DNA of 64,000 nucleotides from Cylindrospermum stagnale PCC 7417 (GCF_000317535.1 NC_019757.1:1993501-2057500); one strand, 5' to 3'. Shown: positions 35,369 through 45,937, counted from the stretch's first letter. Notes: generated by a model not told the origin, from the letters alone. Translations and numbers: made by a program.

Positions 35369-36952
35369 TCACAATTTCTCTTGGACTTCGCCTTTTGACT
35401 TTTCCGGTGCTGCTGGTGCAGGCGACAAGCTAGGCGATGGTTGGCCTTTCTGTTTTTCAGGTAATTCAGCAGCAGCAGGTGTTGGTGTCACCTCTTGGGG
35501 TACAGGTGACTCAATAATTTCTGGCAGCGTCGGGGGCAGACTAGGCGAAATTTGAGGCTTGGCATCAGGATGAGGCTGAAAATCTCGGCTGAATCCTGTT
35601 TTTTCCGGCTGGGTAATCTTTTCTTCCGGCAATTCAGCAGCGGGAGGTGTTGGTATTACCTCTGGCTCTACTTGAGGTGTAGGTAACTCTACTGGCTGCG
35701 ATTCCGGTTTTTCTGTCGGTTTTTCAGCGGCGGGGGGTGTTGGTGTTACCTCTGGCTGTGCTTGGGGTGTAGGTGTCTCCACTGGCGGCAATTCCGTTTT
35801 TTCAGCAGCGGGAGGTGTTGGCTTTACCTCTGGCTGTACTTGAGGTGTAGGTTGAGTTGTGGGTGTTTCTGGAATTTCAATTTCTGGAATAGGCTGTTTT
35901 TCTACCTTTGGCTGTGCTTGGGGTGTTTTTTCAACAGCAGGAGTTTTAGTAGGGGTGGGTGTGGGTTCAGTAGCCCGAGCCTTAGCAGTGTAATTTGGGT
36001 CTACAATACCGCGCACTTCATCAGCTTTAAGTTCCCCTCTAACAATTCTCGCCAGGGTGTCCTTCCCCTTTGGCTGGTAAGTAATTAGTCTGACCGTACT
36101 GTTAAAAGCATTTTTTACAGGGTTTCCCTGGTTATCGAGGAATTCCAGTTTTACCCAATTCTTCCCAGGTTTGAAGCCTTTGAGATAAACTGCTTGCCAG
36201 CTGTCGAGAACGAAACTTTCACCATTAATCGTGCAGCGGATACGCCAATCACTAATTTCGTCCTTGGGATCATCTTGAGCAACAAGGTGTAGAGGGGCGT
36301 TAGTGAGGTAAAAGTCCAGTAAAATCGGTTCTGCTCCATAGTTGTCTTTGGGACGGCTGTAGGTGAGCAGAGGCAAACTAGGATCGGGATTATTCTCGTC
36401 GGTTTTGGTAAAAATGTGAAATGTTGTCTGGGCGTAAGCGCCTTCATTTTTAAAGCTTTCATGCCAAGGACGAGAGGCAAAAACTCGCAGGGTATGAGTA
36501 CCAGGGGACAAGTCTGGCAAAACTAAGGGCTGATTCAGGTCATAAACAGCTATATAAGGTTGGTTATCAAGAATTACGTGGAGATGGGGCCCCAGTTGCC
36601 ATTGCTGGTCTTTAAATATTGGTAAGTCCTTAACTTGCAAGCGGACTGTAACTGTGTTGTCTTGCAGGACTTCACCGGATTCTGGAGTAATTATGGCAAC
36701 TTGTGGTTGATAACCTTCCAAAGCTGGGCGCAGTTCTTGAATGATTTCTGGTGGAGAAACTTCCGAAAATTGCCGAGAAATCTGGGACGTTGTGGGAGGG
36801 GTTTCTCCGTAACTAAGGGGTACTTCTTGACTACCTGCTTTTTCTCCACAACTGCTTAAACCCAAGGCTAGCAAGAATATTATTACCCACCTGAGGATCG
36901 GGAAACTCTTAGGAAAGAGTTTCTTTAATGCCGTCTTTTGCCTAGAGTTCAT
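35369..36952 (-). CDS. Proline-rich lipoprotein with repeats
   Basis: About 527 residues from the ATG at 36952 (GCAAGG upstream); a TTG at 37003 would add 17 residues. RWVIIFLLALGLSSC is a lipoprotein signal with the lipidated cysteine near residue 36. The middle (about 90-300) is beta-rich, with VAIITPESGEVLQDNTVTVR and GTHTLRVFASRPWHESFKNE, consistent with immunoglobulin-like domains. The last 210 residues are Pro/Glu/Thr-rich repeats (TPTPPAAE and PQAQPEV motifs), probably an extended spacer crossing the cell wall. Function is unknown. Its stop lies 2 bp from the convergent glutaminase stop. Confidence 0.82.
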   Translation of the reverse strand: MNSRQKTALKKLFPKSFPILRWVIIFLLALGLSSCGEKAGSQEVPLSYGETPPTTSQISRQFSEVSPPEIIQELRPALEGYQPQVAIITPESGEVLQDNTVTVRLQVKDLPIFKDQQWQLGPHLHVILDNQPYIAVYDLNQPLVLPDLSPGTHTLRVFASRPWHESFKNEGAYAQTTFHIFTKTDENNPDPSLPLLTYSRPKDNYGAEPILLDFYLTNAPLHLVAQDDPKDEISDWRIRCTINGESFVLDSWQAVYLKGFKPGKNWVKLEFLDNQGNPVKNAFNSTVRLITYQPKGKDTLARIVRGELKADEVRGIVDPNYTAKARATEPTPTPTKTPAVEKTPQAQPKVEKQPIPEIEIPETPTTQPTPQVQPEVKPTPPAAEKTELPPVETPTPQAQPEVTPTPPAAEKPTEKPESQPVELPTPQVEPEVIPTPPAAELPEEKITQPEKTGFSRDFQPHPDAKPQISPSLPPTLPEIIESPVPQEVTPTPAAAELPEKQKGQPSPSLSPAPAAPEKSKGEVQEKL

Positions 36953-37471
36953 GCCTTGCACCCAGTGATAGTCTTCAACAACTGACAGATTATTTTGGCT
37001 CAAACTGTCTCTAGGGAACTATAGCCCAAAAGCTGAAATCTGCCTCACATCCCCTGACTTTTTCTCTATCTGTCTCAGATATTATTCAAAATAAGTAATA
37101 TTTTTGACAGTTTTTTTTGCCAACAGCAATTTAAGCGCGACAGTAAAAGCCAGAATACTTGCCTCCTTCAGTGAACTCACAGTCAAACCATAAGTTTTAC
37201 GAATTGTTATTCTTTGTAAATTAAATGAAGAATCTATTGACTTTTGGAAAATAAGTTTGAAGTTAAAAGGCAGATCTGACAAGAAATCTAGCGATTTTGA
37301 ATTATTGTTAAAATGTCTCCAACAATGTACAAGTCTTGACTCTATAATTCAACGAGAAACAACTATCCGCACAGCGTCTTCTCGCACCTCCAGAAAAATC
37401 CTGTAGGCTGCGATAACGGTTCACTTTGTGGTATGCATGAATCCTCATTCCTTATTTAGAGAGGAGGTCGA
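36953..37471. promoter_or_regulatory. psaA upstream region
   Basis: The 519-bp region upstream of psaA holds no supported gene; a 66-codon minus-strand frame at 37082-37282 is unconvincing. A good -10 element (TATAAT at 37343-37348) with a weak -35 about 17 bp upstream would start transcription near 37355, leaving a leader of about 115 bases. A strong ribosome-binding site (GAGAGGAGG) precedes the ATG. Regulation by light through RpaB is known for PSI genes, but I cannot define its site here. Confidence 0.4.
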
Positions 37472-39730
37472 ATGACGATTAGTCCTCCGGAGCGAGAGGA
37501 AAAGAAGGCAAGAGTCATCGTTGACAATGATCCGGTACCAACCTCATTTGAAAAATGGGCACAGCCGGGACATTTCGACAGATCCTTAGCCAAAGGTCCA
37601 AAAACCACCACGTGGATTTGGAACCTGCACGCACTCGCCCATGATTTTGATACACATACAAGCGATTTAGAAGACATATCCCGCAAGATATTCGCAGCTC
37701 ACTTCGGCCACCTAGCTGTAGTGACAATCTGGTTGAGCGGGATGTTATTCCACGGCGCGAAGTTCTCCAACTACGAAGCTTGGTTGAGCGACCCATTGAA
37801 TGTTAAGCCCAGTGCTCAAGTGGTTTGGCCCATTGTGGGACAAGACATTTTGAACGGTGATGTTGGCGGTGGCTTCCACGGTATTCAAATCACCTCTGGC
37901 TTATTCCAAGTATGGCGAGGCTGGGGTGTTACCAACTCCTTCCAGCTTTACGTAACTGCAATTGGCGGTTTGGTATTAGCAGGCTTGTTCCTGTTTGCAG
38001 GTTGGTTCCACTACCACAAGCGTGCTCCTAAACTGGAATGGTTCCAGAACGTGGAGTCAATGCTGAATCACCACTTGGCAGTATTGCTGGGTTGCGGTTC
38101 CTTGGGATGGACTGGTCACTTGATCCATGTGTCCGCACCAATCAACAAGCTTTTGGATGCAGGTGTTGCGATCAAAGACATACCCCTGCCCCACGAGTTC
38201 ATTTTGAATAAAGACTTGTTGACAGAGCTGTATCCCAGCTTTGCCAATGGCTTAACACCTTTCTTCACCTTGAACTGGGGACAGTATGCTGACTTCCTGA
38301 CCTTCAAAGGCGGTCTAAACCCAGTAACAGGCGGCTTGTGGCTGACAGATATTTCTCATCACCACTTAGCGATCGCTGTACTGTTCATCATTGCTGGTCA
38401 TCAATACCGTACCAACTGGGGTATCGGTCACAGCATTAAAGAAATTCTAGAAAACCACAAAGGTCCTTTCACTGGTGAAGGACACAAAGGTCTCTACGAA
38501 AACATGACCACATCTTGGCACGCTCAGTTGGCTACTAACCTAGCCTTCTTGGGTTCGCTGACAATCATCATCGCGCACCATATGTACGCGATGCCCCCCT
38601 ATCCATATTTGGCAACTGACTACGCTACACAGTTGTGCATATTCACACACCACATGTGGATTGGTGGGTTCCTCATCGTTGGCGGAGCGGCTCACGCTGC
38701 TATCTTCATGGTGCGGGATTACGATCCAGTTGTTAACCAAAACAACGTACTGGATCGGGTGATTCGTCACCGGGATGCTATCATCTCTCACTTGAACTGG
38801 GTGTCTATTTTCCTCGGCTTCCATAGCTTTGGACTATATATCCACAACGACACCATGCGTGCCTTGGGCCGTCCCCAAGACATGTTCTCTGACTCAGCAA
38901 TTCAGTTGCAACCAGTATTTGCTCAGTGGGTGCAAAATCTGCACACCCTGGCTCCTGGTGGAACAGCACCCAACGCCTTAGAACCAGTTAGCTATGCATT
39001 TGGCGGCGGTGTTTTGGCAGTAGGCGGCAAAGTGGCAATGATGCCCATTGCTTTGGGTACAGCGGACTTCCTAGTTCACCATATTCACGCCTTCACCATT
39101 CACGTCACCGTCCTGATTCTGCTTAAGGGTGTACTGTTCGCCCGCAGTTCTCGTCTGATTCCAGACAAGGCAAACCTGGGCTTCCGCTTCCCTTGCGACG
39201 GTCCTGGTCGTGGCGGCACATGTCAAGTATCTGGTTGGGACCATGTGTTCCTCGGACTTTTCTGGATGTACAACTCCCTGTCAATTGTGATTTTCCACTT
39301 CAGCTGGAAAATGCAATCAGATGTTTGGGGAACAGTAGATTCAGATGGTGTAGTCGAACACATCACTGGCGGTAACTTTGCCCAAAGTGCCATCACCATC
39401 AACGGCTGGTTGCGTGACTTCTTGTGGGCGCAAGCTACACAAGTAATCAACTCCTACGGAAGTGCGCTGTCTGCCTATGGACTGCTTTTCTTAGGCGCTC
39501 ACTTTGTTTGGGCATTCAGCTTGATGTTCCTGTTCAGTGGTCGCGGCTACTGGCAAGAACTGATTGAGTCCATTGTTTGGGCTCATAATAAACTGAAAGT
39601 AGCACCAGCAATTCAGCCCCGCGCTCTGAGCATCATTCAGGGACGGGCTGTAGGTGTGGCTCATTATCTCCTAGGAGGTATTGTTACCACCTGGGCATTC
39701 TTCCACGCGCATATCCTTTCAGTAGGGTAG
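37472..39730 (+). CDS. psaA: Photosystem I P700 apoprotein A1
   Basis: The 752-residue PsaA forms the PSI core with PsaB, in the thylakoid membrane, carrying P700, A0, A1 and the shared FX cluster. The FX-binding loop reads [11 protein letters not shown], with two cysteines. Eleven membrane helices are expected, and the His-rich segments ([20 protein letters not shown] and [19 protein letters not shown]) fit chlorophyll ligands. The N-terminus [20 protein letters not shown] is typical. Length and motifs are normal, so it should be functional. psaB follows after 126 bp. Confidence 0.99.
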   Translation: MTISPPEREEKKARVIVDNDPVPTSFEKWAQPGHFDRSLAKGPKTTTWIWNLHALAHDFDTHTSDLEDISRKIFAAHFGHLAVVTIWLSGMLFHGAKFSNYEAWLSDPLNVKPSAQVVWPIVGQDILNGDVGGGFHGIQITSGLFQVWRGWGVTNSFQLYVTAIGGLVLAGLFLFAGWFHYHKRAPKLEWFQNVESMLNHHLAVLLGCGSLGWTGHLIHVSAPINKLLDAGVAIKDIPLPHEFILNKDLLTELYPSFANGLTPFFTLNWGQYADFLTFKGGLNPVTGGLWLTDISHHHLAIAVLFIIAGHQYRTNWGIGHSIKEILENHKGPFTGEGHKGLYENMTTSWHAQLATNLAFLGSLTIIIAHHMYAMPPYPYLATDYATQLCIFTHHMWIGGFLIVGGAAHAAIFMVRDYDPVVNQNNVLDRVIRHRDAIISHLNWVSIFLGFHSFGLYIHNDTMRALGRPQDMFSDSAIQLQPVFAQWVQNLHTLAPGGTAPNALEPVSYAFGGGVLAVGGKVAMMPIALGTADFLVHHIHAFTIHVTVLILLKGVLFARSSRLIPDKANLGFRFPCDGPGRGGTCQVSGWDHVFLGLFWMYNSLSIVIFHFSWKMQSDVWGTVDSDGVVEHITGGNFAQSAITINGWLRDFLWAQATQVINSYGSALSAYGLLFLGAHFVWAFSLMFLFSGRGYWQELIESIVWAHNKLKVAPAIQPRALSIIQGRAVGVAHYLLGGIVTTWAFFHAHILSVG

Positions 39731-39743
39731 CAACCAGTAGATA

Positions 39744-39809
39744 TTTGGATTTTGGATTAGATATTTGAGATACGATCCAAAATCCAAAATCCAAAATCCA
39801 AAATCTAAA
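39744..39809. repeat. Inverted STRR heptamers between psaA and psaB
   Basis: ATCCAAA is repeated four times in tandem from 39775 to 39802, followed by one variant (ATCTAAA). Upstream, two inverted copies (TTTGGAT, TTTGGAT at 39744-39757) and two decayed copies complete a hairpin-forming array. Heptameric short tandemly repeated repetitive sequences are characteristic of heterocystous cyanobacteria. The array fills most of the psaA-psaB spacer. Confidence 0.85.
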
Positions 39810-39856
39810 ATTTCGCTGATACCTGATGGCTAAAGGTCAGAGGATTCATCAAACCT

Positions 39857-42088
39857 ATGGCAACGAAATTTCCGAAATTTAGCCAGGATCTCGCGCAGGA
39901 CCCGACTACTCGTCGGATATGGTATGCGATCGCCACAGGCAACGATTTTGAAAGCCACGATGGCATGACGGAAGAAAATCTTTACCAAAAGATTTTCGCT
40001 ACGCACTTCGGTCACTTGGCAATCATCTTCCTGTGGGCATCCAGCCTCCTGTTCCACGTAGCCTGGCAAGGTAACTTTGAACAGTGGATTAAAGATCCCC
40101 TTCACATCCGCCCCATCGCCCACGCGATTTGGGACCCCCACTTTGGTAAACCTGCGATTGAAGCATTTACCCAAGCTGGTGCTAGCAACCCGGTAAACAT
40201 CGCTTACTCTGGTGTTTACCACTGGTGGTACACCATCGGGATGCGGACAAACACTGAACTGTACACTGGCTCATTGGGCCTGCTGTTATTGGCAGCAGTG
40301 TTCTTATTTGCTGGTTGGTTGCACTTGCAACCCAAGTTCCGTCCCAGCCTCTCTTGGTTTAAGAGTGCTGAACCCCGCCTGAACCATCACTTGGCAGGTC
40401 TGTTTGGTGTTAGCTCTCTGGCTTGGACAGGACACTTGGTTCACGTTGCTATCCCCGAATCTCGCGGACAGCATGTGGGTTGGGATAACTTCCTCACCAC
40501 CCTGCCCCACCCAGCAGGCTTGACACCCTTCTTTACTGGTAACTGGGGTGTTTACGCTGCTAACCCAGACACCGCTGGTCATGTGTACAGTACATCCCAA
40601 GGTGCAGGGACAGCGATTCTGACTTTCTTGGGTGGCTTCCATCCGCAAACAGAATCCCTGTGGCTGACTGACATAGCTCACCACCACTTGGCGATCGCTG
40701 TTATCTTCATCATCGCCGGTCACATGTACCGGACTAACTTCGGAATTGGTCACAGCATCAAAGAAATGCTGAACTCCAAATCCGGTTTAGTACCTGGTAG
40801 CAAGAGTGAAGGTCAGTTCAACCTGCCTCACCAAGGTCTTTACGACACCATTAACAACTCGCTGCACTTCCAACTGTCACTAGCTTTGGCAGCTCTGGGA
40901 ACCATCACTTCTTTGGTGGCGCAGCACATGTACGCCCTGCCTCCCTACGCATTTATTGCGAAGGACTATACAACACAGGCAGCGTTGTACACACACCACC
41001 AGTATATTGCTGGCTTCTTGATGGTTGGTGCTTTTGCCCACGCCGCCATCTTCTGGGTACGTGACTACGACCCCGAACAAAACAAAGGCAACGTACTCGA
41101 CCGCGTGCTGAAGCACAAAGAAGCGATCATCTCCCACCTCAGCTGGGTATCTCTCTTCTTGGGTTTCCACACCCTCGGTTTGTATGTACACAACGACGTA
41201 GTTGTTGCTTTTGGTACTCCTGAAAAGCAAATCTTGATTGAGCCGGTCTTTGCCCAGTTCATCCAAGCTGCTCACGGTAAAGTACTCTACGGCTTAGACA
41301 CCTTGCTGTCTAACCCCGATAGCATTGCCTACACAGCCTATCCTAACTACGGCAACGTTTGGTTAGGTGGCTGGTTGGAAGCCATTAACTCTGGCACCAA
41401 CTCCCTCTTCTTAACAATTGGCCCTGGCGACTTCTTGGTTCACCACGCTTTCGCTCTGGCTATCCACACCACCACCTTGGTACTTGTTAAAGGTGCTTTG
41501 GATGCCCGTGGTTCTAAGCTGATGCCCGATAAAAAGGACTTCGGCTACGCCTTCCCTTGCGACGGCCCCGGTCGTGGCGGTACTTGTGATATCTCCGCTT
41601 GGGACTCTTTCTACCTGTCTATGTTCTGGATGTTAAACACCATTGGTTGGGTAACCTTCTACTGGCACTGGAAGCATCTAGGTATTTGGCAAGGTAACGT
41701 TGCTCAGTTCAACGAAAACTCAACCTACCTGATGGGCTGGTTCCGTGACTACCTCTGGGCTAACTCGGCTCAGTTGATTAACGGATACAACCCCTACGGC
41801 GTGAATAACCTGTCTGTTTGGGCTTGGATGTTCCTCTTCGGACACCTAGTTTGGGCGACCGGCTTCATGTTCCTCATCTCTTGGAGAGGTTACTGGCAAG
41901 AGTTGATTGAAACTCTTGTTTGGGCACACGAACGCACTCCTCTGGCTAACCTGGTTCGCTGGAAGGACAAGCCCGTTGCTCTGTCTATCGTTCAAGCTCG
42001 TGTGGTTGGTCTAGCTCACTTCACTGTTGGCTACATCGTCACCTACGCGGCGTTCTTGATTGCCTCCACTGCTGGGAAGTTCGGTTGA
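39857..42088 (+). CDS. psaB: Photosystem I P700 apoprotein A2
   Basis: The 743-residue PsaB partners PsaA in the PSI reaction centre. The FX-binding loop [20 protein letters not shown] is intact. [20 protein letters not shown] and the C-terminal [20 protein letters not shown] are typical. The N-terminus [20 protein letters not shown] is conserved. The length is normal. The gene lies 126 bp after psaA on the same strand and is followed by a terminator, so the pair is probably dicistronic. Confidence 0.99.
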   Translation: MATKFPKFSQDLAQDPTTRRIWYAIATGNDFESHDGMTEENLYQKIFATHFGHLAIIFLWASSLLFHVAWQGNFEQWIKDPLHIRPIAHAIWDPHFGKPAIEAFTQAGASNPVNIAYSGVYHWWYTIGMRTNTELYTGSLGLLLLAAVFLFAGWLHLQPKFRPSLSWFKSAEPRLNHHLAGLFGVSSLAWTGHLVHVAIPESRGQHVGWDNFLTTLPHPAGLTPFFTGNWGVYAANPDTAGHVYSTSQGAGTAILTFLGGFHPQTESLWLTDIAHHHLAIAVIFIIAGHMYRTNFGIGHSIKEMLNSKSGLVPGSKSEGQFNLPHQGLYDTINNSLHFQLSLALAALGTITSLVAQHMYALPPYAFIAKDYTTQAALYTHHQYIAGFLMVGAFAHAAIFWVRDYDPEQNKGNVLDRVLKHKEAIISHLSWVSLFLGFHTLGLYVHNDVVVAFGTPEKQILIEPVFAQFIQAAHGKVLYGLDTLLSNPDSIAYTAYPNYGNVWLGGWLEAINSGTNSLFLTIGPGDFLVHHAFALAIHTTTLVLVKGALDARGSKLMPDKKDFGYAFPCDGPGRGGTCDISAWDSFYLSMFWMLNTIGWVTFYWHWKHLGIWQGNVAQFNENSTYLMGWFRDYLWANSAQLINGYNPYGVNNLSVWAWMFLFGHLVWATGFMFLISWRGYWQELIETLVWAHERTPLANLVRWKDKPVALSIVQARVVGLAHFTVGYIVTYAAFLIASTAGKFG

Positions 42089-42118
42089 GCCGGCTACTAG
42101 TTTTGTAGGTGAATAATT

Positions 42119-42152
42119 AAAATCCCCTGCCGTGAGGTGGGGGATTTTTTTT
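42119..42152 (+). terminator. Rho-independent terminator of psaAB
   Basis: AAAATCCCC and GGGGATTTT form the stem (42119-42148), with a TGCCGTGAGGTG loop and a run of eight Ts on the plus strand. It lies 30 bp after the psaB stop codon. Confidence 0.85.
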
Positions 42153-42260
42153 GGGCTGGCTGTCCGGCCCACCCCACAAGAGAAGATAGAAAAAGATGGA
42201 ATTTTTTGTTTTGAGGATGGGAAATATAAAGATAGAGGGCAGGCAAGATGTCTACCCCAC
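42152..42260. repeat. Two REP-like repeats after psaB
   Basis: Copy one (42152-42181) is GGGCTGGCTGTCCGGCCC with an ACCCCACAAG tail. Copy two (42237-42260) is GGGCAGGCAAGATGTC with a TACCCCAC tail. Both match the family GGGCGGGCAAGATGCCCA with a CCCCACAAGA tail that surrounds the REP-associated transposase remnant just downstream. Confidence 0.65.
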
Positions 42261-42293
42261 ATTAGAAACAAGGGAAATAGCTTTGTATAGAAA

Positions 42294-42560
42294 ATGCAAG
42301 AGCCGAGGCTGAAAATTTACCAGAGGACATTGCCTCATTGGGAGTTGGATGGGGCAACTTATTTTATTACTTTTAATACTTGGGAAAAATTAGAACTTAG
42401 CCCAGAAGAAAGAGAAATAGTTTTTAATTCTTGTCTATTTTTCAACAAAAAAAGATATCAAATATTTGTCTTTGTTGTGATGGCAGATCATGTTCATCTG
42501 CTGATTCAGCCGTTGTTTAAGTCAGAAAATTGTCATCAACTCCAGAAAATTATCCTTTCT
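42294..42560 (+). pseudogene. Truncated REP-associated tyrosine transposase (RAYT)
   Basis: The reading frame begins MQEPRLKIYQRTLPHWELDG, then ATYFITFNTWEKLELSPEER and VVMADHVHLLIQPLFKSENC. HVH is the HUH metal motif of the Y1 (TnpA_REP/RAYT) transposases. Normal members have 150-200 residues and a catalytic tyrosine in the second half. Here the similarity stops near residue 85, and the frame then runs through repeat DNA into an IS4 gene. The tyrosine helix is lost, so it is a fragment. RAYTs mobilise palindromic REP repeats, which are present on both sides. Confidence 0.8.
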
Positions 42561-42565
42561 TCTAG

Positions 42566-42760
42566 CAAACCTCAGAATAATCTCACTGATTACACCCTCT
42601 CTTGTGGGATGGGCATACTTCGACAAGCTCAGTACAAGTCTTGCCCGCCCTTGTTACTACCAAACCTCAAAATAATCTCAATTATTAAATCCTCTCTTGT
42701 GGGGTGGGCATCTTGCCATTGGTGTCAAGTTAAGAAAAATGGATTTGTGTCAAGAGAGGG
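42566..42760. repeat. 95-bp tandem duplication with REP repeat and nested insert
   Basis: CAAACCTCAGAATAATCTCA at 42566 recurs as CAAACCTCAAAATAATCTCA at 42661, and both are followed by CTCTCTTGTGGG(G/A)TGGGCA. In the first copy the repeat is split after GGGCAT by ACTTCGACAAGCTCAGTACA, after which CTTGCCCGCCC resumes. That insert resembles a small dispersed repeat common in Nostoc genomes. The second copy ends in TCTTGCCATT. Confidence 0.7.
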
Positions 42761-42767
42761 AAACCTA

Positions 42768-43556
42768 ATGGTAGAAGTCAACACAGGGGTGTTGAAAAGA
42801 GCCATGAGTAAACCACGGAAAAAGCAAGGGAATCCAGATTTTCGCCATCGAGTCAACGTACCGGCTCCGGCAAGTGAAGAGATAGAATCAAGGTTGTTTG
42901 AGTTGGTAAGTCCAGGCACATTTACCAACCTCAAAGAAGTAAAAGATAAAGAACGGAGCTTGCGCTCACGAGTACTGACCCTACCAGTAATGGCAGCAAT
43001 AGTGTTGAGTATAGTGTATAGACAAGTACAGCACTTAACAGATGTATTGCGAATCCTAGAAGTAGAAGGATTGATGTGGGTAGAGGCAACGAAAGTGAGT
43101 AAGCAAGCTTTGTCTCAAAGACTCAACAGCCTACCGGCTCATCTATTTGCCAAACTGTTAGAGCAGGTCATAGAGTGCCTAGCAGCTAAAAGGAGTGTAA
43201 GGGAATTAGCCCCAGCCTGGGCATCAGTGTCCGAGAAATTTCCCGCCATTTGGATTGGAGACGCCTCGACACTCGAAGCCATGAAAAAACACTTCGGACA
43301 ACTGCAAGAAAAAACAGGTGCGGTGTTGGCAGGAAAAATGCTGATGGTGGTTGAAGCTTTCACTCACACTCCCGTGGCAGTTTGGTATGATGCCGATGTC
43401 AAACGAAATGAGACTCGTTGGTGGCAAGCACTGTTAGAACGTTTACCTTCAGGCGGTTTACTCGTAGTAGACATGGGATTTTATGGTTTTGAATGGTTTG
43501 ATTCTCTGACTACAGCTAATAAGTATGTGCTGACACGCCAAAAGGAAAAGGTGTAG
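42768..43556 (+). pseudogene. Truncated IS4-family transposase
   Basis: From the ATG at 42768 (MVEVNTGVLKRAMSKPRKKQ) the product has about 262 residues against roughly 440 for complete relatives. The first two acidic catalytic residues are in AIWIGDASTLEAMKKHF and LVVDMGFYGFEWFD. The Y-(2)-R-(3)-E-(6)-K region with the third acidic residue is missing. The frame ends at 43556 right after VLTRQKEKV, where it joins the NTPase fragment. The upstream reading frame is fused to the RAYT remnant. The transposase is inactive. Confidence 0.85.
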
Positions 43557-44845
43557 ATGAGTTACTTGGGTTTGTTGAGTATCTCGTCCAGCAGTTTAAA
43601 TGTAAAATCATTTTGATCTATAATGAAGATACTCTCTTAGGAGATCCAGATAATAAAAAAGTCTTAGAAGATTATCGAGAAAAAGTAATTGATAGAGAAT
43701 TTAAACTTGACCCAACAGTAGAAGAGAACTTAGATTTTATATTTAATGGTCATCCTGATGTAGGAGTAATTAAAGAAGTGTTTGTAACTGCTGGTACAAA
43801 TAATATTCGAGTTATCCGCAAAACTAAATGGCTTATTGATGAGCTTATTCCCTTAATGGAGAATTGGGAGGCTAGTTTACGTAATCAAGTTATAAAGAAT
43901 AGTATTGTTATTAATTTAGCAAAACTCGATACTGAATTTCGTCAGCGTTTTTCTATTACAATAGACACTATATTACCGTCAAGAAACTCTTCAAAATCTA
44001 AAGACACAGATAATAAGACTTTTGAGAGAGAAAGACAAGCTATACAACAAAAGTACTATCTTGGGTATAGTGATTTAGAAGAAATTGATGAACTTATAAT
44101 TCAGTTGGTTGATACCCCTTTGTCTAAGTCTGCTGAGTTGGAATTTAGTAAGAAAGGTGATATTCTCAATCAAAGAGAACAAAATACTCAAATTATTCAA
44201 AAATTTCATAATATTAGCGAACTATGTTCTAGTTCCTTTGCAGATAATGAAGAAGAAATAATGAATCAAATTATTACTTTTCTAGAAGAACATCATCTTG
44301 ATTTGAGTATTTCACAATTTGAACAAATTCAAACAACTGCATCATTTCTCGAACGGGATCGGGATATTGATAAATATGAAAAGTCTTTATTAGAACATAT
44401 ACTTAAAACCTTAAAACTAGATAATTTTAATGATTTGGATGCTATGAGAGCTAAGTTGTTTAAATATCCTGAGTTAGAAGCACATCTAGAAGATAAAAAG
44501 GATGAATATCAGCAAAGCTTAGATATTCCTACAGCTTTAAGAAATATAATTAATAGGGATTCCGAGTCAATATCATCTCGGTTAGGTGCGGATATTGAAT
44601 TTTTAAATAGCCTTAGTGTTGAGGAGTATTCTAAATGGCTTCAAGAAGGTCATCCTAATTTAGGTCTAATAGTTAAAATGTCTTTAAAATTGGATAATTT
44701 GCCTGCATCCAAAAAATTAGAACAAGCTATTCGCATATTAGCCCAAAAAACTAAGCTAAATAAAATTAGAGCTAAGTCACTTTACAATATAGATATAGAT
44801 AATCCTTCTAATACTAATGAGCCAAATACTAATGAGCCAGATTAG
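43541..44845 (+). pseudogene. C-terminal part of a P-loop (KAP-like) NTPase, 5' truncated
   Basis: The frame is open from about 43541 (GKGVDELLGFVEYLVQQFKC, then KIILIYNEDTLLGD). The conventional start at 43613 is only a TTG. The pattern of a strand with IILIYNED, then REFKLDPTVEENLDFIF and NNIRVIRKTKWLIDELIPLM, matches the region after Walker B in KAP-type P-loop NTPases. Walker A and B are absent because the upstream part is replaced by IS4 DNA. The C-terminal 290 residues are helical and charged, without a recognised domain. The DNA is markedly AT-rich compared with neighbours, which suggests transfer. Such NTPases often belong to defence systems, but no such role can be claimed here. Confidence 0.6.
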
Positions 44846-45156
44846 TCCTTAATCAGTCACTATATTTAACTTGTATAATTAGGGCGGGCAAGATGCCCAC
44901 CCCACAAGAGTTGTATAAACAAGAGTTGTATGAGATTTAGATAGTTTTAGATCCCTTCGCAGGTTTTAAGATAACTGGATTTGTTGCTGAAACTTTGCAA
45001 GGTCGATAGATATCTTTTTAAATGAATGAGGATTATTTTATGGGAAGCCGCTATCGATTTAGCCAAGAGTAGAGATGTGATTATTCTCGCCTCTACTCTT
45101 GTGATTAGTTAATGTTGTTACTTAGGAATTTAGAAATTAGACTCCTAACGGCGGAT
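44846..45156. other. 311-bp spacer with a REP-like repeat
   Basis: A complete copy of the window's REP-like family lies at 44882-44909: GGGCGGGCAAGATGCCCA followed by CCCCACAAGA. TTGTATAAACAAGAGTTGTA follows. The rest holds no supported gene; TAGAGATGTG...GCCTCTACTC near 45070-45100 is a weak inverted repeat. Confidence 0.6.
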
Positions 45157-45369
45157 TTAGATTTCACCATTCACCTGCATTTGATGAACTTGATCTGCTA
45201 AATCTTGACGACTTTGATCATCCAGCTTATCAATTGCTAACATCCCCATGAGAATGACTTCTTTCAGGGTTAAACGTGTAGAATGTGCCTGTTTTTGCAC
45301 AATCTCTTTAATAATTGGACTGACACCGATTGCTGTACTAGCTCTAGCCACAAAAGAACAGGGAAACAT
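45157..45369 (-). CDS. Small hypothetical protein
   Basis: A 70-residue protein beginning MFPCSFVARASTAIGVSPII, then LTLKEVILMGMLAIDKLDDQ and SRQDLADQVHQMQVNGEI. It looks like a soluble helical protein with an even amino-acid composition, so it is probably real. I recognise no domain. It is isolated on the minus strand in the mobile-element region. Confidence 0.5.
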   Translation of the reverse strand: MFPCSFVARASTAIGVSPIIKEIVQKQAHSTRLTLKEVILMGMLAIDKLDDQSRQDLADQVHQMQVNGEI

Positions 45370-45554
45370 AAATGACTGCGCCTAAATCTTAGCACTTTCA
45401 ACGTGGTTCTTCTATATAACTAGAATTTAACTTTAAATTTATATAAGTAATAATTAATACATTAAGGGTTACAAGATCACTTCTGATGACAGATGATCAA
45501 AGCTATGCTTGCCCCTATTCTTCTAGAAGTTCCACCAAATATTCAATCATCACA

Positions 45555-45860
45555 CTAAAGGTAAGAGCGAACTTGTGAATAAATAGTGTTGACATCATCT
45601 CCTGGTTGAAGCATGGGGAATTCTCGAACAGCTGAAGGAAGTTGCTTACTAATGGAGCGATCACCGTGCCATTGCTGGGCGTAGCCCCAAGAGTTTACCC
45701 AGAGTCACTTCTTCCAAGACGTTGCGGGTTTTACCGCCCTGGTAGTGAAGCGATCGCGCAAAGTGCCCGCTGTTCGCGATGGGCTACCGTAAATCAGCTA
45801 AATCCCGACGGTAGTTAGCAACTTTACCTGGCAAAATCCGCTTGTAGAAGATGGTAAATA
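45555..45860 (-). pseudogene. Decayed gene interrupted by small repeats
   Basis: Minus-strand blocks read like protein but in different frames: FYKRILPGKVANYRRDLADL (45856-45788), then HYQGGKTRNVLEEVTLGKLL (about 45750-45690), then QQWHGDRSISKQLPSAVREF with PMLQPGDDVNTIYSQVRSYL to a stop at 45555. Short GC-rich blocks (for example GGGCTACG with GTTCGCGATGGGC) sit between them and look like small dispersed repeats. I do not recognise the family. The pieces may come from one gene or more than one. Confidence 0.4.
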
Positions 45861-45937
45861 GTCAATGCCATCTTGTTACCTGGCTTTACAAACGCCAATA
45901 GTGTAATTGAAAATAATAATTTGACGGAAGTAAAAAT

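Noticed and set aside
37082..37282. A 66-codon minus-strand frame upstream of psaA
   Set aside because: No ribosome-binding site or family is visible, and the stretch lies in the psaA regulatory region.
39775..39809. CRISPR array
   Set aside because: The tandem units are 7 bp without spacers, so they are STRR heptamers.
42294..43556. A single 420-residue transposase gene
   Set aside because: The frame is an accidental fusion of a RAYT fragment, repeat DNA and an IS4 fragment, so I split it.
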